Positions 10,204 to 20,280 of a stretch of 64,000 nt of DNA are shown here, one piece after another. The position numbers were made by a program, and so were the translations under genes. Source of the stretch: Ideonella alba (lineage in GTDB: Bacteria > Pseudomonadota > Gammaproteobacteria > Burkholderiales > Burkholderiaceae_C); the NCBI RefSeq assembly GCF_018069875.1, contig NZ_JAGQDF010000014.1, forward strand, positions 1 through 64,000, given 5' to 3'. Under the pieces are notes generated by a model. That model was not told where the DNA came from. It saw nothing but the letters and a program-made list of their open reading frames with translations, and did no database searches. Position 1 is the first letter of the stretch, and each line of letters opens with the position of its first letter.

Positions 10204-13200
10204 TCACATGCTGCGCCGGTACTGACCGCCCACCTCGAAGAGGGCGCTGGTGATCTGGCCCAGGCTGCAGCAGCGCACCGCGTCCATCAGCACCTCGAAG
10301 ACGTTGCCGTTCTCGATCACCGCCTGCTTCAGCCGGGCCAGTTGCACCGGGGCCTCGTCGGCGTGGCGGGCATGGAAGTCGGCCAGGCGCTGCAGCTGGC
10401 TCTGCTTTTCTTCTTCGGTGGAGCGGGCCAGCTCGATGTGCTCGGGCACCGGATCGCCCTTCGGGTTGCGGAAGGTGTTGACGCCGATGATGGGGTACTC
10501 GCCGGTGTGCTTGAGCATCTCGTAATGCATGCTCTCTTCCTGGATCTTGCTGCGCTGGTAGCCGGTCTCCATCGCGCCGAGCACGCCGCCGCGCTCGGCG
10601 ATTTTCTCGAACTCGGCCAGCACCGCTTCTTCCACCAGCTCGGTCAGCTCGTCGATGATGAAGGCGCCCTGGTTGGGGTTCTCGTTCTTGGCCAGGCCCC
10701 ACTCGCGGTTGATGATCAGCTGGATCGCCATCGCGCGGCGCACCGAATCCTCGGTGGGCGTGGTGATCGCCTCGTCGAACGCGTTGGTGTGCAGCGAGTT
10801 GCAGTTGTCGTAGATCGCGATCAGCGCCTGCAGCGTGGTGCGGATGTCGTTGAACTGGATCTCCTGCGCGTGCAGGCTGCGTCCCGATGTCTGGATGTGG
10901 TACTTCAGCTTCTGGCTGCGCTCGTTGGCGCCGTACTTCTCCTTCATCGCCACCGCCCAGATGCGCCGGGCCACGCGGCCCAGCACGGTGTACTCCGGGT
11001 CCATGCCGTTGCTGAAGAAGAAGCTCAGGTTGGGCGCGAAGTCGTCGATGTGCATGCCGCGGGCCAGGTAGGCCTCGACGAAGGTGAAGCCGTTGCTGAG
11101 CGTGAAGGCCAGCTGGCTGATCGGGTTGGCCCCCGCTTCGGCGATGTGGTAGCCGCTGATGCTGACCGAGTAGAAGTTGCGCACGTCGTGGTGCACGAAG
11201 TACTCGGCGATGTCGCCCATGACCTTGAGCGAGAACTCGGTGGAGAAGATGCAGGTGTTCTGGCCCTGGTCTTCCTTCAGGATGTCGGCCTGCACCGTGC
11301 CGCGCACATTGGCCAGCACCCACTCGCGGATCTTGGCGGCCTCGGTGGGCGTGGGCTCGCGGCCGTTGTCGGCCTTGAACTTGTCGATCTGCTGATCGAT
11401 CGCGGTGTTCATGAACATCGCCAGGATCGACGGCGCCGGGCCGTTGATCGTCATGCTGACGCTGGTCGTGGGGCTGCACAGATCGAAGCCCGAGTACAGC
11501 ACCTTCATGTCGTCCAGCGTGGCGATGCTCACGCCCGAGTTGCCCACCTTGCCGTAGATGTCGGGCCGGGCGTCGGGGTCATTGCCGTAGAGCGTGACCG
11601 AATCAAACGCAGTGGACAGGCGCTTGGCCGGCATGCCCTCGCTGACCAGCTTGAAGCGGCGGTTGGTGCGGAAGGCGTCGCCCTCGCCTGCGAACATGCG
11701 GGTCGGGTCCTCGCCCTCGCGCTTGAAGGCGAAGGTGCCGGCGGTGTAGGGGTAGCTGCCGGGCACGTTGTCCAGCATCAGCCACTTCAGGATCTCGCCG
11801 TGGTCCTCGTAGGGCGGCAGCGCCACCTTGCGGATGGTGTTGCCGCTGAGCGTGGTGTGGGTCAGCGCGGTGCGGATCTCCTTGTCGCGGATCTTCACCA
11901 CGTACTCGCTGCCGGCGTAGGCCTTGACCATGTCGGGCCACTGGGCGAGCAGCTGGCGGGCGTCGGGTTGCAGGCGCGCGGCGCGCTGCTCGGCCAGCGC
12001 CAGCACGGTGTTGCGCGCACCGTTCTTCTCGGTGCTGTCCTCGGCCAGCATGCGCGCGGTCTCGGTGAGCTGCTGCACCTCGCGCGCCAGGCGCGCCTGG
12101 GCGCGGGCGCGGGCCTTGTAGCCGCGCACGGTGTCGGAAATCTCGGCCAGGTAGCGCACGCGCGCCGGCGGCACGATGGGGGTCTGGTGGGTGCTGTGGC
12201 GGGTGTCCACGCGCGGCAGCCGGCCCTCGGTCAGCGCCAGGCCCTTGGCCTGCAGTCGCTCCTTGAGCGCCTGGTACAGCGCGGTGACGCCGTCGTCGTT
12301 GAAGCGCGCGGCCTGGGTGCCGAAGACCGGCATCTGCTCGGGCATGACGGTGAAGGCCTCGCGGTTGCGCTGCACCTGCTTGGCCACGTCGCGCAGCGCG
12401 TCGGCGGCGCCCTTGCGGTCGAACTTGTTGATCGCCACCAGCTCGGCAAAGTCCAGCATGTCGATCTTCTCGAGCTGGCTGGCGGCGCCGAACTCGGGCG
12501 TCATCACGTACATCGGCACATCGACCAGCGGCACGATGGCCGCATCGCCCTGGCCGATGCCCGAGGTCTCGACGATCACCAGGTCGAAGCCGGCGGCCTT
12601 GCAGGCGGCGATGGTGTCGGGCAGTGCTGCGCTCACTTCACTGCCGGTGTCGCGGGTGGCCAGGCTGCGCATGAAGACCCGCGCGCCGTTCTGCCACGGC
12701 CCGGTGGCGTTCATGCGGATGCGGTCGCCCAGCAGCGCGCCGCCGCTCTTGCGGCGCGAGGGGTCGATGCTGATGACGGCGATGCGCAGGCGGTCGTCCT
12801 GGTCCAGGCGGAAGCGGCGGATCAGCTCATCGGTCAGGCTGCTCTTGCCGGCGCCGCCGGTGCCGGTGATGCCCACCACCGGCGCGGTGGAGGCGGCTGC
12901 GGCCTGGCGCACCGCGTCGACCATCGCAGCCTCGGCGTCGCCGTTGTCGAGCGCGGTGATCAGCTGCGCCAGCGCCCGCCAGGCGGGCTCGGTCTGGCCC
13001 TGGATCGCGGCCAGGCTCTTGGGCGCATGCGCCGACAGGCTCTTGTCGCAGCGCATCACCATCTCGCCGATCATGCCCTGCAGGCCCATGCGCTGGCCGT
13101 CTTCCGGGCTGTAGATGCGCACCCCATGCTGCGACAGCATGCGGATCTCCTCGGGCACGATGACGCCGCCGCCGCCGCCGAAGACCTGGATGTGCTCGCC

Positions 13201-13494
13201 GCCGCGCGCGCGCAGCAGCTCGACCATGTAGGTGAAGTATTCGTTGTGGCCGCCCTGGTAGCTGCTGACGGCGATGCCCTGCACGTCTTCCTGCAGCGCC
13301 GCGGTGACCACCTCGTCGACCGAGCGGTTGTGGCCCAGGTGGATCACCTCGGCGCCCATGTTCTGCAGGATGCGCCGCATGATGTTGATGGCCGCGTCGT
13401 GGCCGTCGAACAGGCTGGCCGCGGTGACGAAGCGCACCTTGTGGGTCGGGCGGTACTGGGCGAGGGCGCGGTGTTCGGCGGAGAGGTCGGTCAT
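10204..13494 (-). CDS. icmF: Fused isobutyryl-CoA mutase IcmF (B12 domain, G-protein chaperone and mutase in one chain)
   Basis: The 1096-residue fusion is in IcmF order. First comes a cobalamin-binding domain with FDGHDAA and GGGGGVI. A MeaB-like GTPase domain follows, with P-loop [17 protein letters not shown]. The C-terminal mutase barrel contains the substrate region [18 protein letters not shown]. The family isomerises isobutyryl-CoA and n-butyryl-CoA with adenosylcobalamin, and some members also act on isovaleryl-CoA/pivalyl-CoA; the GTPase part loads and guards the cofactor. The ATG at 13494 was chosen because upstream sequence holds the operator, although the frame stays open through it. 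A LiuR-type box lies 26-41 bases upstream, which suggests control with branched-chain catabolism. Confidence 0.93.
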   Translation of the reverse strand: MTDLSAEHRALAQYRPTHKVRFVTAASLFDGHDAAINIMRRILQNMGAEVIHLGHNRSVDEVVTAALQEDVQGIAVSSYQGGHNEYFTYMVELLRARGGEHIQVFGGGGGVIVPEEIRMLSQHGVRIYSPEDGQRMGLQGMIGEMVMRCDKSLSAHAPKSLAAIQGQTEPAWRALAQLITALDNGDAEAAMVDAVRQAAAASTAPVVGITGTGGAGKSSLTDELIRRFRLDQDDRLRIAVISIDPSRRKSGGALLGDRIRMNATGPWQNGARVFMRSLATRDTGSEVSAALPDTIAACKAAGFDLVIVETSGIGQGDAAIVPLVDVPMYVMTPEFGAASQLEKIDMLDFAELVAINKFDRKGAADALRDVAKQVQRNREAFTVMPEQMPVFGTQAARFNDDGVTALYQALKERLQAKGLALTEGRLPRVDTRHSTHQTPIVPPARVRYLAEISDTVRGYKARARAQARLAREVQQLTETARMLAEDSTEKNGARNTVLALAEQRAARLQPDARQLLAQWPDMVKAYAGSEYVVKIRDKEIRTALTHTTLSGNTIRKVALPPYEDHGEILKWLMLDNVPGSYPYTAGTFAFKREGEDPTRMFAGEGDAFRTNRRFKLVSEGMPAKRLSTAFDSVTLYGNDPDARPDIYGKVGNSGVSIATLDDMKVLYSGFDLCSPTTSVSMTINGPAPSILAMFMNTAIDQQIDKFKADNGREPTPTEAAKIREWVLANVRGTVQADILKEDQGQNTCIFSTEFSLKVMGDIAEYFVHHDVRNFYSVSISGYHIAEAGANPISQLAFTLSNGFTFVEAYLARGMHIDDFAPNLSFFFSNGMDPEYTVLGRVARRIWAVAMKEKYGANERSQKLKYHIQTSGRSLHAQEIQFNDIRTTLQALIAIYDNCNSLHTNAFDEAITTPTEDSVRRAMAIQLIINREWGLAKNENPNQGAFIIDELTELVEEAVLAEFEKIAERGGVLGAMETGYQRSKIQEESMHYEMLKHTGEYPIIGVNTFRNPKGDPVPEHIELARSTEEEKQSQLQRLADFHARHADEAPVQLARLKQAVIENGNVFEVLMDAVRCCSLGQITSALFEVGGQYRRSM

Positions 13495-13519
13495 GGCAGG
13501 CTCGTCACGTTGGTTGACG

Positions 13520-13535
13520 TTGACGTAAACGTCAA
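13520..13535 (-). promoter_or_regulatory. LiuR-type operator upstream of icmF
   Basis: On the minus strand the site reads TTGACGTTTACGTCAA, two 7-bp inverted arms around TT, followed by a third half-site CGTCAA. The same core and extra half-site recur at 31847-31869, and a near match occurs at 30356-30373 before the liuR gene. LiuR boxes of proteobacterial MerR-type regulators have this form (known from comparative work). The direct evidence here is the repetition at three promoters. Confidence 0.75.
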
Positions 13536-13649
13536 TCCGGCGATGATGCCATGTCCGCTTTCGCCGTGGCTGACAGCGGGATGCTTGGCGCAGACGGGGT
13601 TTACCCGTAGTCAATCCTGCGATGCAATGCCGCTGGTACGCTGCGGCCC

Positions 13650-14420
13650 ATGAGCTTCCTGGCGATCGACATCGGCAACACGCGGCTGAAGTGGGCGCAG
13701 TACGCCTCGCCCCAGCCGGGCGCGGCGCTGCTGGCCCATGGCGCGGTGTTCCTGGAGACGATCGACGAGCTGGCCGAGAAGGAATGGCGCGAGCTGGCGC
13801 CGCCGCACTCGATGCTGGGCTGCGTGGTGGCCGGCGAGGCGGTGCGCCGCCGCGTGGAAGAACAGCTGGAGCTGTGGGACCTGACGCCGCGCTGGGTGGT
13901 GTCCTCGCCGCGCGAGGCGGGCCTGGTCAACGGCTACGACCACCCGGCCCGGCTGGGCGCCGACCGCTGGGTGGCGATGATCGGCGCGCGCGGCCATGTG
14001 CTGGCGCGCGGGCCGGCGCGGCCGGCGCTGGTGGTGATGATCGGCACCGCGGTGACCGTGGACGCGATCGACCGCGAGGGCCATTTCCTGGGCGGCCTGA
14101 TCCTGCCCGGCCACGGCATCATGCTGCGCGCGCTGGAAAGCGGCACGGCCGGCCTGCGCGTGCCCACCGGCGAGGTCATGCCCTTCCCGGCCAACACCTC
14201 CGACGCGCTGACCAGCGGCGGCACCTACGCCATCACCGGCGCGATCGAGCGGATGCGCCGCCACCTGCGCGAGCGCAGCCAGGGCGAGGAGCCGCTGGTG
14301 CTGATCACCGGCGGCGCCGGCTGGAAGGTGGCGCCCTACCTGGACATGCCGCACGAGTTGCTGGAGTCGCTGATCTTCGACGGGCTGCTGAACATCCAGT
14401 CGCACCGGCTGGCGCTCTGA
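13650..14420 (+). CDS. coaX: Type III pantothenate kinase
   Basis: The 256-residue kinase phosphorylates pantothenate in the first committed step of CoA synthesis. The N-terminus [15 protein letters not shown] carries the acetate/sugar-kinase-fold phosphate loop [18 protein letters not shown] and [10 protein letters not shown] match the family's further catalytic blocks, and length is normal. It diverges from icmF and converges with the channel gene, which stops on the next base. A TACGCT hexamer 10 bases before the ATG without an obvious Shine-Dalgarno suggests a very short leader. Confidence 0.92.
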   Translation: MSFLAIDIGNTRLKWAQYASPQPGAALLAHGAVFLETIDELAEKEWRELAPPHSMLGCVVAGEAVRRRVEEQLELWDLTPRWVVSSPREAGLVNGYDHPARLGADRWVAMIGARGHVLARGPARPALVVMIGTAVTVDAIDREGHFLGGLILPGHGIMLRALESGTAGLRVPTGEVMPFPANTSDALTSGGTYAITGAIERMRRHLRERSQGEEPLVLITGGAGWKVAPYLDMPHELLESLIFDGLLNIQSHRLAL

Positions 14421-15254
14421 TCAGCCCGGCGGCGGCTCGTCGCCGGCGCCACGGGCGCGGGCCAGGTCCTCGCGCAGTGCCTGCACCTCCTGGCGCATCG
14501 CGGCCATCTCCCGGCGGATCTCATGCAGGAACTCGCGCTCCAGGCGCCGCTCCTCGGTCTCGACCCAGGCGGTGGCGATGGCGGCGGTGATCAGCGAGAG
14601 CATGCCGAAACCCAGCATCACCACGAACACCGAGAAGATGCGCGAGGCCGGTGTGGTCGGCACGATGTCGCCATAGCCCACGGTGGCGGCGGTGGTGAAG
14701 GCCAGCCACAGGCCATCGGCCAGCGTGGGGGTGCTGGGCTCCAGCCACCAGTAGCCGAAGCCGCAGGCCAGCAGCAGGCCCAGCGCGCTCAGCAGCATGT
14801 AGGCCAGGCCGCCACGGGTGATCAGGTGCTGGACCGTCCAGACCATGCGCAGCAGGGTCAGGCCGGCCACCGCCATGCGCAGCACCAGGGCCGGGGTGGA
14901 CTGCAGGCTGCTGGGGGCCGCCGCCGCCGCCAGCAGGCCGGCCACCAGCAGCAGGTCGGTCGGGTTGGCGCGCAGGTGGCTGGGGGCGTGCCGGCAACGC
15001 CGGGCCACCTGCCAGAGGTGGGCGCTCACCACCGCAGCCGCCAGCAGGTAGGCCGCATCGGCCCAGTAGCTGGGGTGCTGGTTCAGCAGCTCGGCGTAGA
15101 AGGCCGGGATGGTCAGCAACAGCGCCAGCAGCACCGGCCAGCGCCAGCGGCGCTCGGTGCGGGCGGCGGCCGGGTTGTCGCGGGGCGCTCCGGTCAGGCC
15201 CCAGGCCACGGCGCGGCGGACAAACGTGTGGGTATCGAGACTCCAGCGTGACAT
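14421..15254 (-). CDS. Potassium channel family protein
   Basis: The 277-residue membrane protein has about six hydrophobic segments. The pore carries the K+ selectivity filter TVGYGD (within TTAATVGYGDIVPTTP), flanked by pore helix and last membrane helix. The C-terminus is a charged helical tail (EERRLEREFLHEIRREMAAMRQEVQALREDL) likely to form a coiled coil; no RCK domain is present. It would conduct K+ across the inner membrane. The ATG at 15254 starts MSRWSLDTHTF; longer frames upstream run into the divergent gene's promoter and were not used. Confidence 0.85.
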   Translation of the reverse strand: MSRWSLDTHTFVRRAVAWGLTGAPRDNPAAARTERRWRWPVLLALLLTIPAFYAELLNQHPSYWADAAYLLAAAVVSAHLWQVARRCRHAPSHLRANPTDLLLVAGLLAAAAAPSSLQSTPALVLRMAVAGLTLLRMVWTVQHLITRGGLAYMLLSALGLLLACGFGYWWLEPSTPTLADGLWLAFTTAATVGYGDIVPTTPASRIFSVFVVMLGFGMLSLITAAIATAWVETEERRLEREFLHEIRREMAAMRQEVQALREDLARARGAGDEPPPG

Positions 15255-15330
15255 CCAGCAAGCTTCGCACGACCTTGCGGTCCTGGCTTGATGGTAAGCA
15301 ATCGCGTCCGCGACGTATGCTGTGGTCACG

Positions 15331-16479
15331 ATGCCAGCAGCAGGTCCAGCCGTATCGAACCAGGACATGGCCGCCTCGGCAGCGCCGCGCCCGTCCCTGG
15401 TCTGGCGGCTGCTGCTGGCCGGCGTGCGGCCCGACGACAGCGCCACCACCCGGCGCAAGATGCTGCAGGTCAACGCCGGCGCGCTGATGACTGTGCTGGC
15501 CATCGTGGTCTACAACCTGGCCTTCTGGGTGTCGGGCAATGCGGCGCTGATCTCCTCCGGCCTGTGGCAACTGCCGGCGGCCGCACTGGCACCGCTGACC
15601 TGGTGGCTCAATGCCCAGCGGCGGCTGTCGCTGGCGCGCTGGTTCGTGATTCTGCTGGCGATGGTGGATGTGCTGCTGGGCATGGGCGGTGGCCAGGGCT
15701 CGGTCACCCACATCCACGCGTATTACCTGCTGTTCGCGATCCTGGTGCCCACCATCCTGTCGACCGAGGAGCGCTGGGGCATCGCGCTGCTGGTGGCGGC
15801 CAACCTGGGCGCCTATGCAGTCATCGCCCTCGTCGGCTGGCCCGCCCATCCGGACATGGCGCTGCTGCCCGCCGCCTGGCACGAGGGCCTGATGCTGTCG
15901 ATGCTGATCTCCTGCGTGCTGATCGCGGTGGCCATGACGCTGCTGACGGAGGCCGCGGTGGCCGAGAACGAGGCGCGCCTGCAGACCCTGGCCGGCACCG
16001 ACGGCCTGACCGGCCTGGCCAACCGCCGCCATTTCCTGCAGGCCTTGAGCCACGAGAGCGAGCGCGCCCGGCGCGAGGGGCGCCAGCTGTCGGTGGCCAT
16101 CGTCGACGTCGACCACTTCAAGCGCATCAACGACCACCACGGCCACGACATCGGCGACCAGGCGCTGGTGCACCTGGCCAGCCACCTGCGCTCGCTGGTG
16201 CGGCCCTACGACGTGCTGGCGCGCATTGGCGGCGAGGAGTTCGCGCTGCTGCTGCCCGACACCCAGCTGCGCGAAGCGGTGGCGGTGACCGAGCGATTCC
16301 GCGGCACGCTGGCCGGCTCGGCGCTGCTGATCGACGGCCGGCCGCGCACACTCACCGTCAGTGTCGGCGTCGCCCAGCTGGGCCGCCACGAGACGGTGGA
16401 CGACTGGCTGCGCCGCGCCGACCAGGCCCTCTACACCGCCAAGCACGACGGCCGCAACCGCGTGCGCGTCGCGGCCTGA
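15331..16479 (+). CDS. Membrane-bound diguanylate cyclase (GGDEF domain)
   Basis: The 382-residue protein has about six hydrophobic segments in the first 210 residues, then a GGDEF domain with active-site motif GGEEF (RIGGEEFALLL). The allosteric RxxD I-site, RPYD, sits five residues before the motif, so product inhibition is expected. It should make cyclic di-GMP from GTP at the inner membrane, with the membrane part as sensor. The N-terminal membrane block is of the MASE type but I cannot name the class. The ATG at 15331 is preferred; a GTG lies nine bases upstream at 15322. It is divergent from the channel gene and convergent with hslU. Confidence 0.9.
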   Translation: MPAAGPAVSNQDMAASAAPRPSLVWRLLLAGVRPDDSATTRRKMLQVNAGALMTVLAIVVYNLAFWVSGNAALISSGLWQLPAAALAPLTWWLNAQRRLSLARWFVILLAMVDVLLGMGGGQGSVTHIHAYYLLFAILVPTILSTEERWGIALLVAANLGAYAVIALVGWPAHPDMALLPAAWHEGLMLSMLISCVLIAVAMTLLTEAAVAENEARLQTLAGTDGLTGLANRRHFLQALSHESERARREGRQLSVAIVDVDHFKRINDHHGHDIGDQALVHLASHLRSLVRPYDVLARIGGEEFALLLPDTQLREAVAVTERFRGTLAGSALLIDGRPRTLTVSVGVAQLGRHETVDDWLRRADQALYTAKHDGRNRVRVAA

Positions 16480-16492
16480 GCGGGCCGGGCGC

Positions 16493-17830
16493 TCAGAGGA
16501 TGTAGCGCGACAGGTCCTGGTTGCGCGCCAGCTCGCCCAGCCGGGCGGCCACCATCTCGGCGTCGATGCGCACCGTCTGCCCGCTGCGGTCCGGGGCCTC
16601 GTAGCTGATCTCGTCGAGCAGCCGCTCCAGCACCGTGGCCAGGCGGCGCGCGCCGATGTTCTCGGTGCGCTCGTTGACCTCGAAGGCCACCTCGGCCAGC
16701 CGGCGGATCGCGTCGGCGCCGATCTCCAGCGTCACGCCTTCGGTGGCCAGCAGCGCCTGGTACTGGCGGATCAGGTTGGCGTGGGTGCTGCCCAGGATGG
16801 CCTCGAAGTCCTCGACCGACAGCGGCTGCAGCTCCACCCGGATCGGGAAGCGCCCCTGCAGCTCGGGGATCAGGTCGCTGGGCTTGGCCAGGTGGAAGGC
16901 GCCGGAGGCGATGAACAGCACGTGGTCGGTGCGCACCAGGCCGTGCTTGGTCTGCACGGTGGTGCCTTCCACCAGTGGCAGCAGGTCGCGCTGCACGCCC
17001 TGGCGCGAGACATCGGCGCCCTGGGTGTTGGCGCGCGCGGCGACCTTGTCGATCTCGTCGATGAAGACGATGCCGTTCTGCTCGGCGTTGGCCACCGCGC
17101 GGGCGCGGATCTCGTCCTCGTTGACCAGCTTGGCGGCCTCCTCGTCGGCGAGCTGGCGCAGCGCCTCCTGGATGCGCAGCTTGCGCGTGGTCTTGCGTCC
17201 GGCGCCCATCTGGCCGAACAGGCCCTTGAGCTGCTCGGCCATGTCCTCCATGCCGGCGGGCGCCATGATGTCGACGCTGGCGCGCGGCTCGGCGAGCTCC
17301 AGCTCGATCTCCTTGTCGTTCAGCGCGCCCTCGCGCAGGCGCTTGCGCATGACCTGGCGGGCGGTGTTGTCGGGCGCCGGTGCCGGCGCGACAAAGCCCA
17401 GCTCGGCGCCGCCGCGCGGCGGCGGCACCAGCACATCCAGGATGCGGTCCTCGGCGGCGTCCTCGGCGCGCAGGCGGGCGCGCTTGAGGGCGGCCTCGCG
17501 CTCCTGCTTCACCGCCACCTCGACCAGGTCGCGCACGATGGTGTCGACGTCCTTGCCGACATAGCCCACCTCGGTGAACTTGGTGGCCTCGACCTTGACG
17601 AAGGGCGCATCCGCCAGCCGCGCCAGGCGGCGCGCGATCTCGGTCTTGCCCACCCCGGTGGGGCCGATCATCAGGATGTTCTTGGGCGTGATCTCGGCGC
17701 GCAGCTTCTCGTCGACCTGCTGGCGCCGCCAGCGGTTGCGCAGCGCGATCGCCACCGCCCGCTTGGCCGCCTGCTGGCCGACGATGTGGCGGTCCAGTTC
17801 GGAGACGATCTCCTTGGGCGTCATCGTCAT
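16493..17830 (-). CDS. hslU: ATP-dependent protease ATPase subunit HslU
   Basis: The 445-residue AAA+ unfoldase feeds substrates into HslV. The N-terminus [20 protein letters not shown], Walker A GPTGVGKT at residues 56-63, the GYVGKD pore loop, Walker [10 protein letters not shown] and the C-terminal tail ending LSRYIL are all present. That tail inserts into HslV. AGGAGG precedes the ATG at 17830 with good spacing; a second ATG lies six bases downstream. hslV is 52 bases upstream in the same orientation. Confidence 0.97.
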   Translation of the reverse strand: MTMTPKEIVSELDRHIVGQQAAKRAVAIALRNRWRRQQVDEKLRAEITPKNILMIGPTGVGKTEIARRLARLADAPFVKVEATKFTEVGYVGKDVDTIVRDLVEVAVKQEREAALKRARLRAEDAAEDRILDVLVPPPRGGAELGFVAPAPAPDNTARQVMRKRLREGALNDKEIELELAEPRASVDIMAPAGMEDMAEQLKGLFGQMGAGRKTTRKLRIQEALRQLADEEAAKLVNEDEIRARAVANAEQNGIVFIDEIDKVAARANTQGADVSRQGVQRDLLPLVEGTTVQTKHGLVRTDHVLFIASGAFHLAKPSDLIPELQGRFPIRVELQPLSVEDFEAILGSTHANLIRQYQALLATEGVTLEIGADAIRRLAEVAFEVNERTENIGARRLATVLERLLDEISYEAPDRSGQTVRIDAEMVAARLGELARNQDLSRYIL

Positions 17831-17882
17831 GGGGCCCTCCTGGCGCTGGGCGCAGCCACCTGCGGCCAGGACCGTGCGCGAC

Positions 17883-18434
17883 TCATTCAATCACCTCGAT
17901 CGTGTGGTGCTGGTTGGTGTAGATGCAGATCGTGCCGGCGATTTCCAGCGACTGCTTGACGATCTGCGCGGCGTCCAGCGTGGTGTGGTCCAGCAGCGCC
18001 ATCGCCGCCGCCTGCGCATAGGCGCCGCCCGAGCCGATGGCCACCAGGCCGCGTTCGGGTTCGAGCACGTCGCCGTTGCCGGTGATGATCAGCGAGGCCT
18101 CGCGGTCGGCCACCGCCAGCATGGCCTCGAGGTTGCGCAGGACCTTGTCGGTGCGCCAGTCGCGCGTCAGCTCGATCGCGGCGCGCACCAGGTGGCCGCC
18201 GTGCTTGGCCAGCTTGTCCTCGAAGCGCTCGAAGAGGGTGAAGGCGTCGGCGGTGGCGCCGGCAAAGCCGGCGAGGACCTGGTCGTGGTGCAGCCGGCGC
18301 ACCTTGCGGGCGCTGGCCTTGACAACGATGTGGCCCAGTGTGACCTGGCCGTCGCCGCCGAGCGCGACCTGCCAGCGGCCGTCGGGCCGCTGGCGTCGCA
18401 CGCTGACGATGGTGGTGCCGTGGTACGAATCCAT
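17883..18434 (-). CDS. hslV: ATP-dependent protease subunit HslV
   Basis: The 183-residue proteasome-like peptidase starts [14 protein letters not shown]. Removal of the first six residues exposes the catalytic N-terminal Thr. The conserved [16 protein letters not shown] and [11 protein letters not shown] blocks are present and length is normal for the mature enzyme plus short propeptide. It forms the proteolytic core with HslU and is co-transcribed with it. I could not find a convincing sigma32 promoter upstream, although the family is classically heat-shock induced. Confidence 0.97.
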   Translation of the reverse strand: MDSYHGTTIVSVRRQRPDGRWQVALGGDGQVTLGHIVVKASARKVRRLHHDQVLAGFAGATADAFTLFERFEDKLAKHGGHLVRAAIELTRDWRTDKVLRNLEAMLAVADREASLIITGNGDVLEPERGLVAIGSGGAYAQAAAMALLDHTTLDAAQIVKQSLEIAGTICIYTNQHHTIEVIE

Positions 18435-18559
18435 GGGTGAAATGGTAAGGGGAAGTGCAAGGCCCGCCGACCGTCACAGGCTGCCAACCCGCCTCCAGCC
18501 GGCGCCTGGGGTGGGGCCGGCCCTGAGGTCAGGCGCGACCGGCCGGCCGCGTGCGGGCC

Positions 18560-20245
18560 CTATGCCGCGCGCAGATGCACCGGCGCGTGCTCGCCGATGC
18601 CCATCGCGCCGAACATCGCGGCCACCAGGCGGTGCACCTCGATGAAGCTGATGTGCCGGCCCTCGCCCTTGCGGGCGATGATCCAGTTCAGCAGGTCGCC
18701 GGCGGCGATGAAGTCGACGCGGATCAGCAGCGCGCAGGAAATGCGCACCACCTGCGCGCCGCCCAGCTTGGCGTCCAGCGTCTTGAGCACCACGCCCAGG
18801 TCGCCCGACAGCTGGCCGGAGAGGTCCAGCGTGGTGACCGCCACGCCATGGTGGTGGTCGCCGCCCTGGATGGTGGTGACCGCATCGCCCACCACCGACA
18901 GCGACGAGGCGCGGGTGTTGGCCGCCGAGCTGCCCACCCGCGCGACGCAGCGGCTGGGCTCCCAGCTGGGCGGTGAGACCTCGTAGGTCACGCAGTAGTC
19001 GATCGCCACCTCGTCGAACTGGTCGGGGCGGTTGGTCAGGCGCAGCGCCTCCAGGCGGGCCATCCAGAAGCCCGGGTCGGCGTCGCGCACGCCCACCGGC
19101 GCTGCTTCGCCCAGCGCCGCGAACAGCCGGTCGGAGGCCAGCCAGCGCATCTGCAGCGGCTGCGCGGCCCACTCCCGGCACAGCCGGGTCAGCTGGTTGG
19201 CGGCGTCGGGCTGCACGCGCTGCAGCGCGGTCCAGTCCAGCACCCAGGGCTGGGGCAGCTGCAGGCAGCGGCTGGTCAGGTCGGTCAGGGCCGCGGCGTC
19301 CAGCGTGGGCGGGCAGACCCAGCCGATCTCGCTGTCCTTGGGCTGGGGCGCCAGCATGCCGCTCTGTGCGGCGTCGGCCACCAGACGCGGCAGCGAATAC
19401 CACTGCGGCGGCGAGGTCTGGAAGCGGTGACCGTACTCGGCGACCAGGGTCTCGAAGCGCTGCATCTGGCCGGTGGCGCGGTACAGGTCGAACAGGGTCA
19501 GCCAGGTTTCGGCGTTCTCATGGCGGGCGCCGCCCGGGCCGACCAGCGTGACCAGAGCGCGCTCGGCATGGGCGAAATCGGCGTTGGCGAAGGCGATCAC
19601 CGCCTCGTCCAGGTCGTGGTCGTGCACGACTTCCGAGACCTCGACCAGCGGCATGGTGTCGCCGTGGCGCACCTGCAGCGCGGGGGCGACGGCCTCGGTC
19701 AGCGTGGGCGCCGAGCGCAGCGCGGCCTCGTCGGCCGGCATCATCATCATCGGCCGGGTGTTCTCGTCCAGGCCGTCCACCACCATGCCGGCGGGGATGG
19801 TGGCGGCACCGTCAGGACTGGCGGTGTCCACCCGGCGGGCGCTGGCGGGTGCGGGCCGGGCCGGCACCGGGCGCACCGGCGGCGCGCTGCCCACCATCTG
19901 CTGCTCGATGGCGTCGATCTTGGCCTTGACGCCGACGTCGGCGCCGCCGGGCGGCTGGGTCGGCCGGACCTCGGAATCGTCGATGTTGGACGAGGCGTCG
20001 AGCGCCGCCGCCTGCTCGGGCGTCAGGCCCTCGCGGCGGATGCGGCGCAGCATGTTGAGCTCGCGCTTGCGGACGAAGTCGTTGCGCCGCTTGCGCTCGA
20101 TCATCGCCTTGAGCTCGGCCTTCTCGGCCTCGGCGAACTGGCTGCCGCCGCTGTCGGCGCCCAGACCGACCAGCTCCCGGGTGGGCGAGGACATCATCCG
20201 CACCACCCGGCTCAGCACGCCTTTGCCTTCGTCGCGGCTGGCCAT
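18560..20245 (-). CDS. Large STAS-domain protein of unknown role
   Basis: The 561-residue cytoplasmic protein has no signal or membrane segment. Residues 45-75 are very basic (ERKRRNDFVRKRELNMLRRIRREG), followed by a low-complexity Pro/Ala/Met region. A middle portion (about 210-300) resembles a helical repeat (ADFAHAERALVTL, WLTLFDLYRATGQM). The last ~110 residues look like a STAS domain (VVRISCALLIRVDFIAAGDLLNWI). STAS domains usually serve partner-switching regulation. It starts 35 bases after dksA with AGGAG, so the two are probably co-transcribed. The function is not known to me. Confidence 0.7.
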   Translation of the reverse strand: MASRDEGKGVLSRVVRMMSSPTRELVGLGADSGGSQFAEAEKAELKAMIERKRRNDFVRKRELNMLRRIRREGLTPEQAAALDASSNIDDSEVRPTQPPGGADVGVKAKIDAIEQQMVGSAPPVRPVPARPAPASARRVDTASPDGAATIPAGMVVDGLDENTRPMMMMPADEAALRSAPTLTEAVAPALQVRHGDTMPLVEVSEVVHDHDLDEAVIAFANADFAHAERALVTLVGPGGARHENAETWLTLFDLYRATGQMQRFETLVAEYGHRFQTSPPQWYSLPRLVADAAQSGMLAPQPKDSEIGWVCPPTLDAAALTDLTSRCLQLPQPWVLDWTALQRVQPDAANQLTRLCREWAAQPLQMRWLASDRLFAALGEAAPVGVRDADPGFWMARLEALRLTNRPDQFDEVAIDYCVTYEVSPPSWEPSRCVARVGSSAANTRASSLSVVGDAVTTIQGGDHHHGVAVTTLDLSGQLSGDLGVVLKTLDAKLGGAQVVRISCALLIRVDFIAAGDLLNWIIARKGEGRHISFIEVHRLVAAMFGAMGIGEHAPVHLRAA

Positions 20246-20280
20246 GGTGGGCGCTCCTGAACTGCTGCGCTGCCCGGCGA

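Noticed and set aside
5516-10225. A very long open plus-strand frame (over 1500 codons) across the M13 peptidase and receptor genes
   Set aside because: It is antisense to two clear genes, has no recognisable domain and is full of Gly/Arg/His low complexity, the usual shadow of high-GC third-position bias.
10108-13653. A long plus-strand frame opposite icmF
   Set aside because: Same reason: the minus strand encodes an unmistakable IcmF.
15052-16446. Minus-strand frame across the diguanylate cyclase
   Set aside because: Low-complexity product antisense to a clear GGDEF gene.
18435-18559. Sigma32 heat-shock promoter before hslV
   Set aside because: No acceptable CTTGAA and CCCCAT pair at correct spacing was found.
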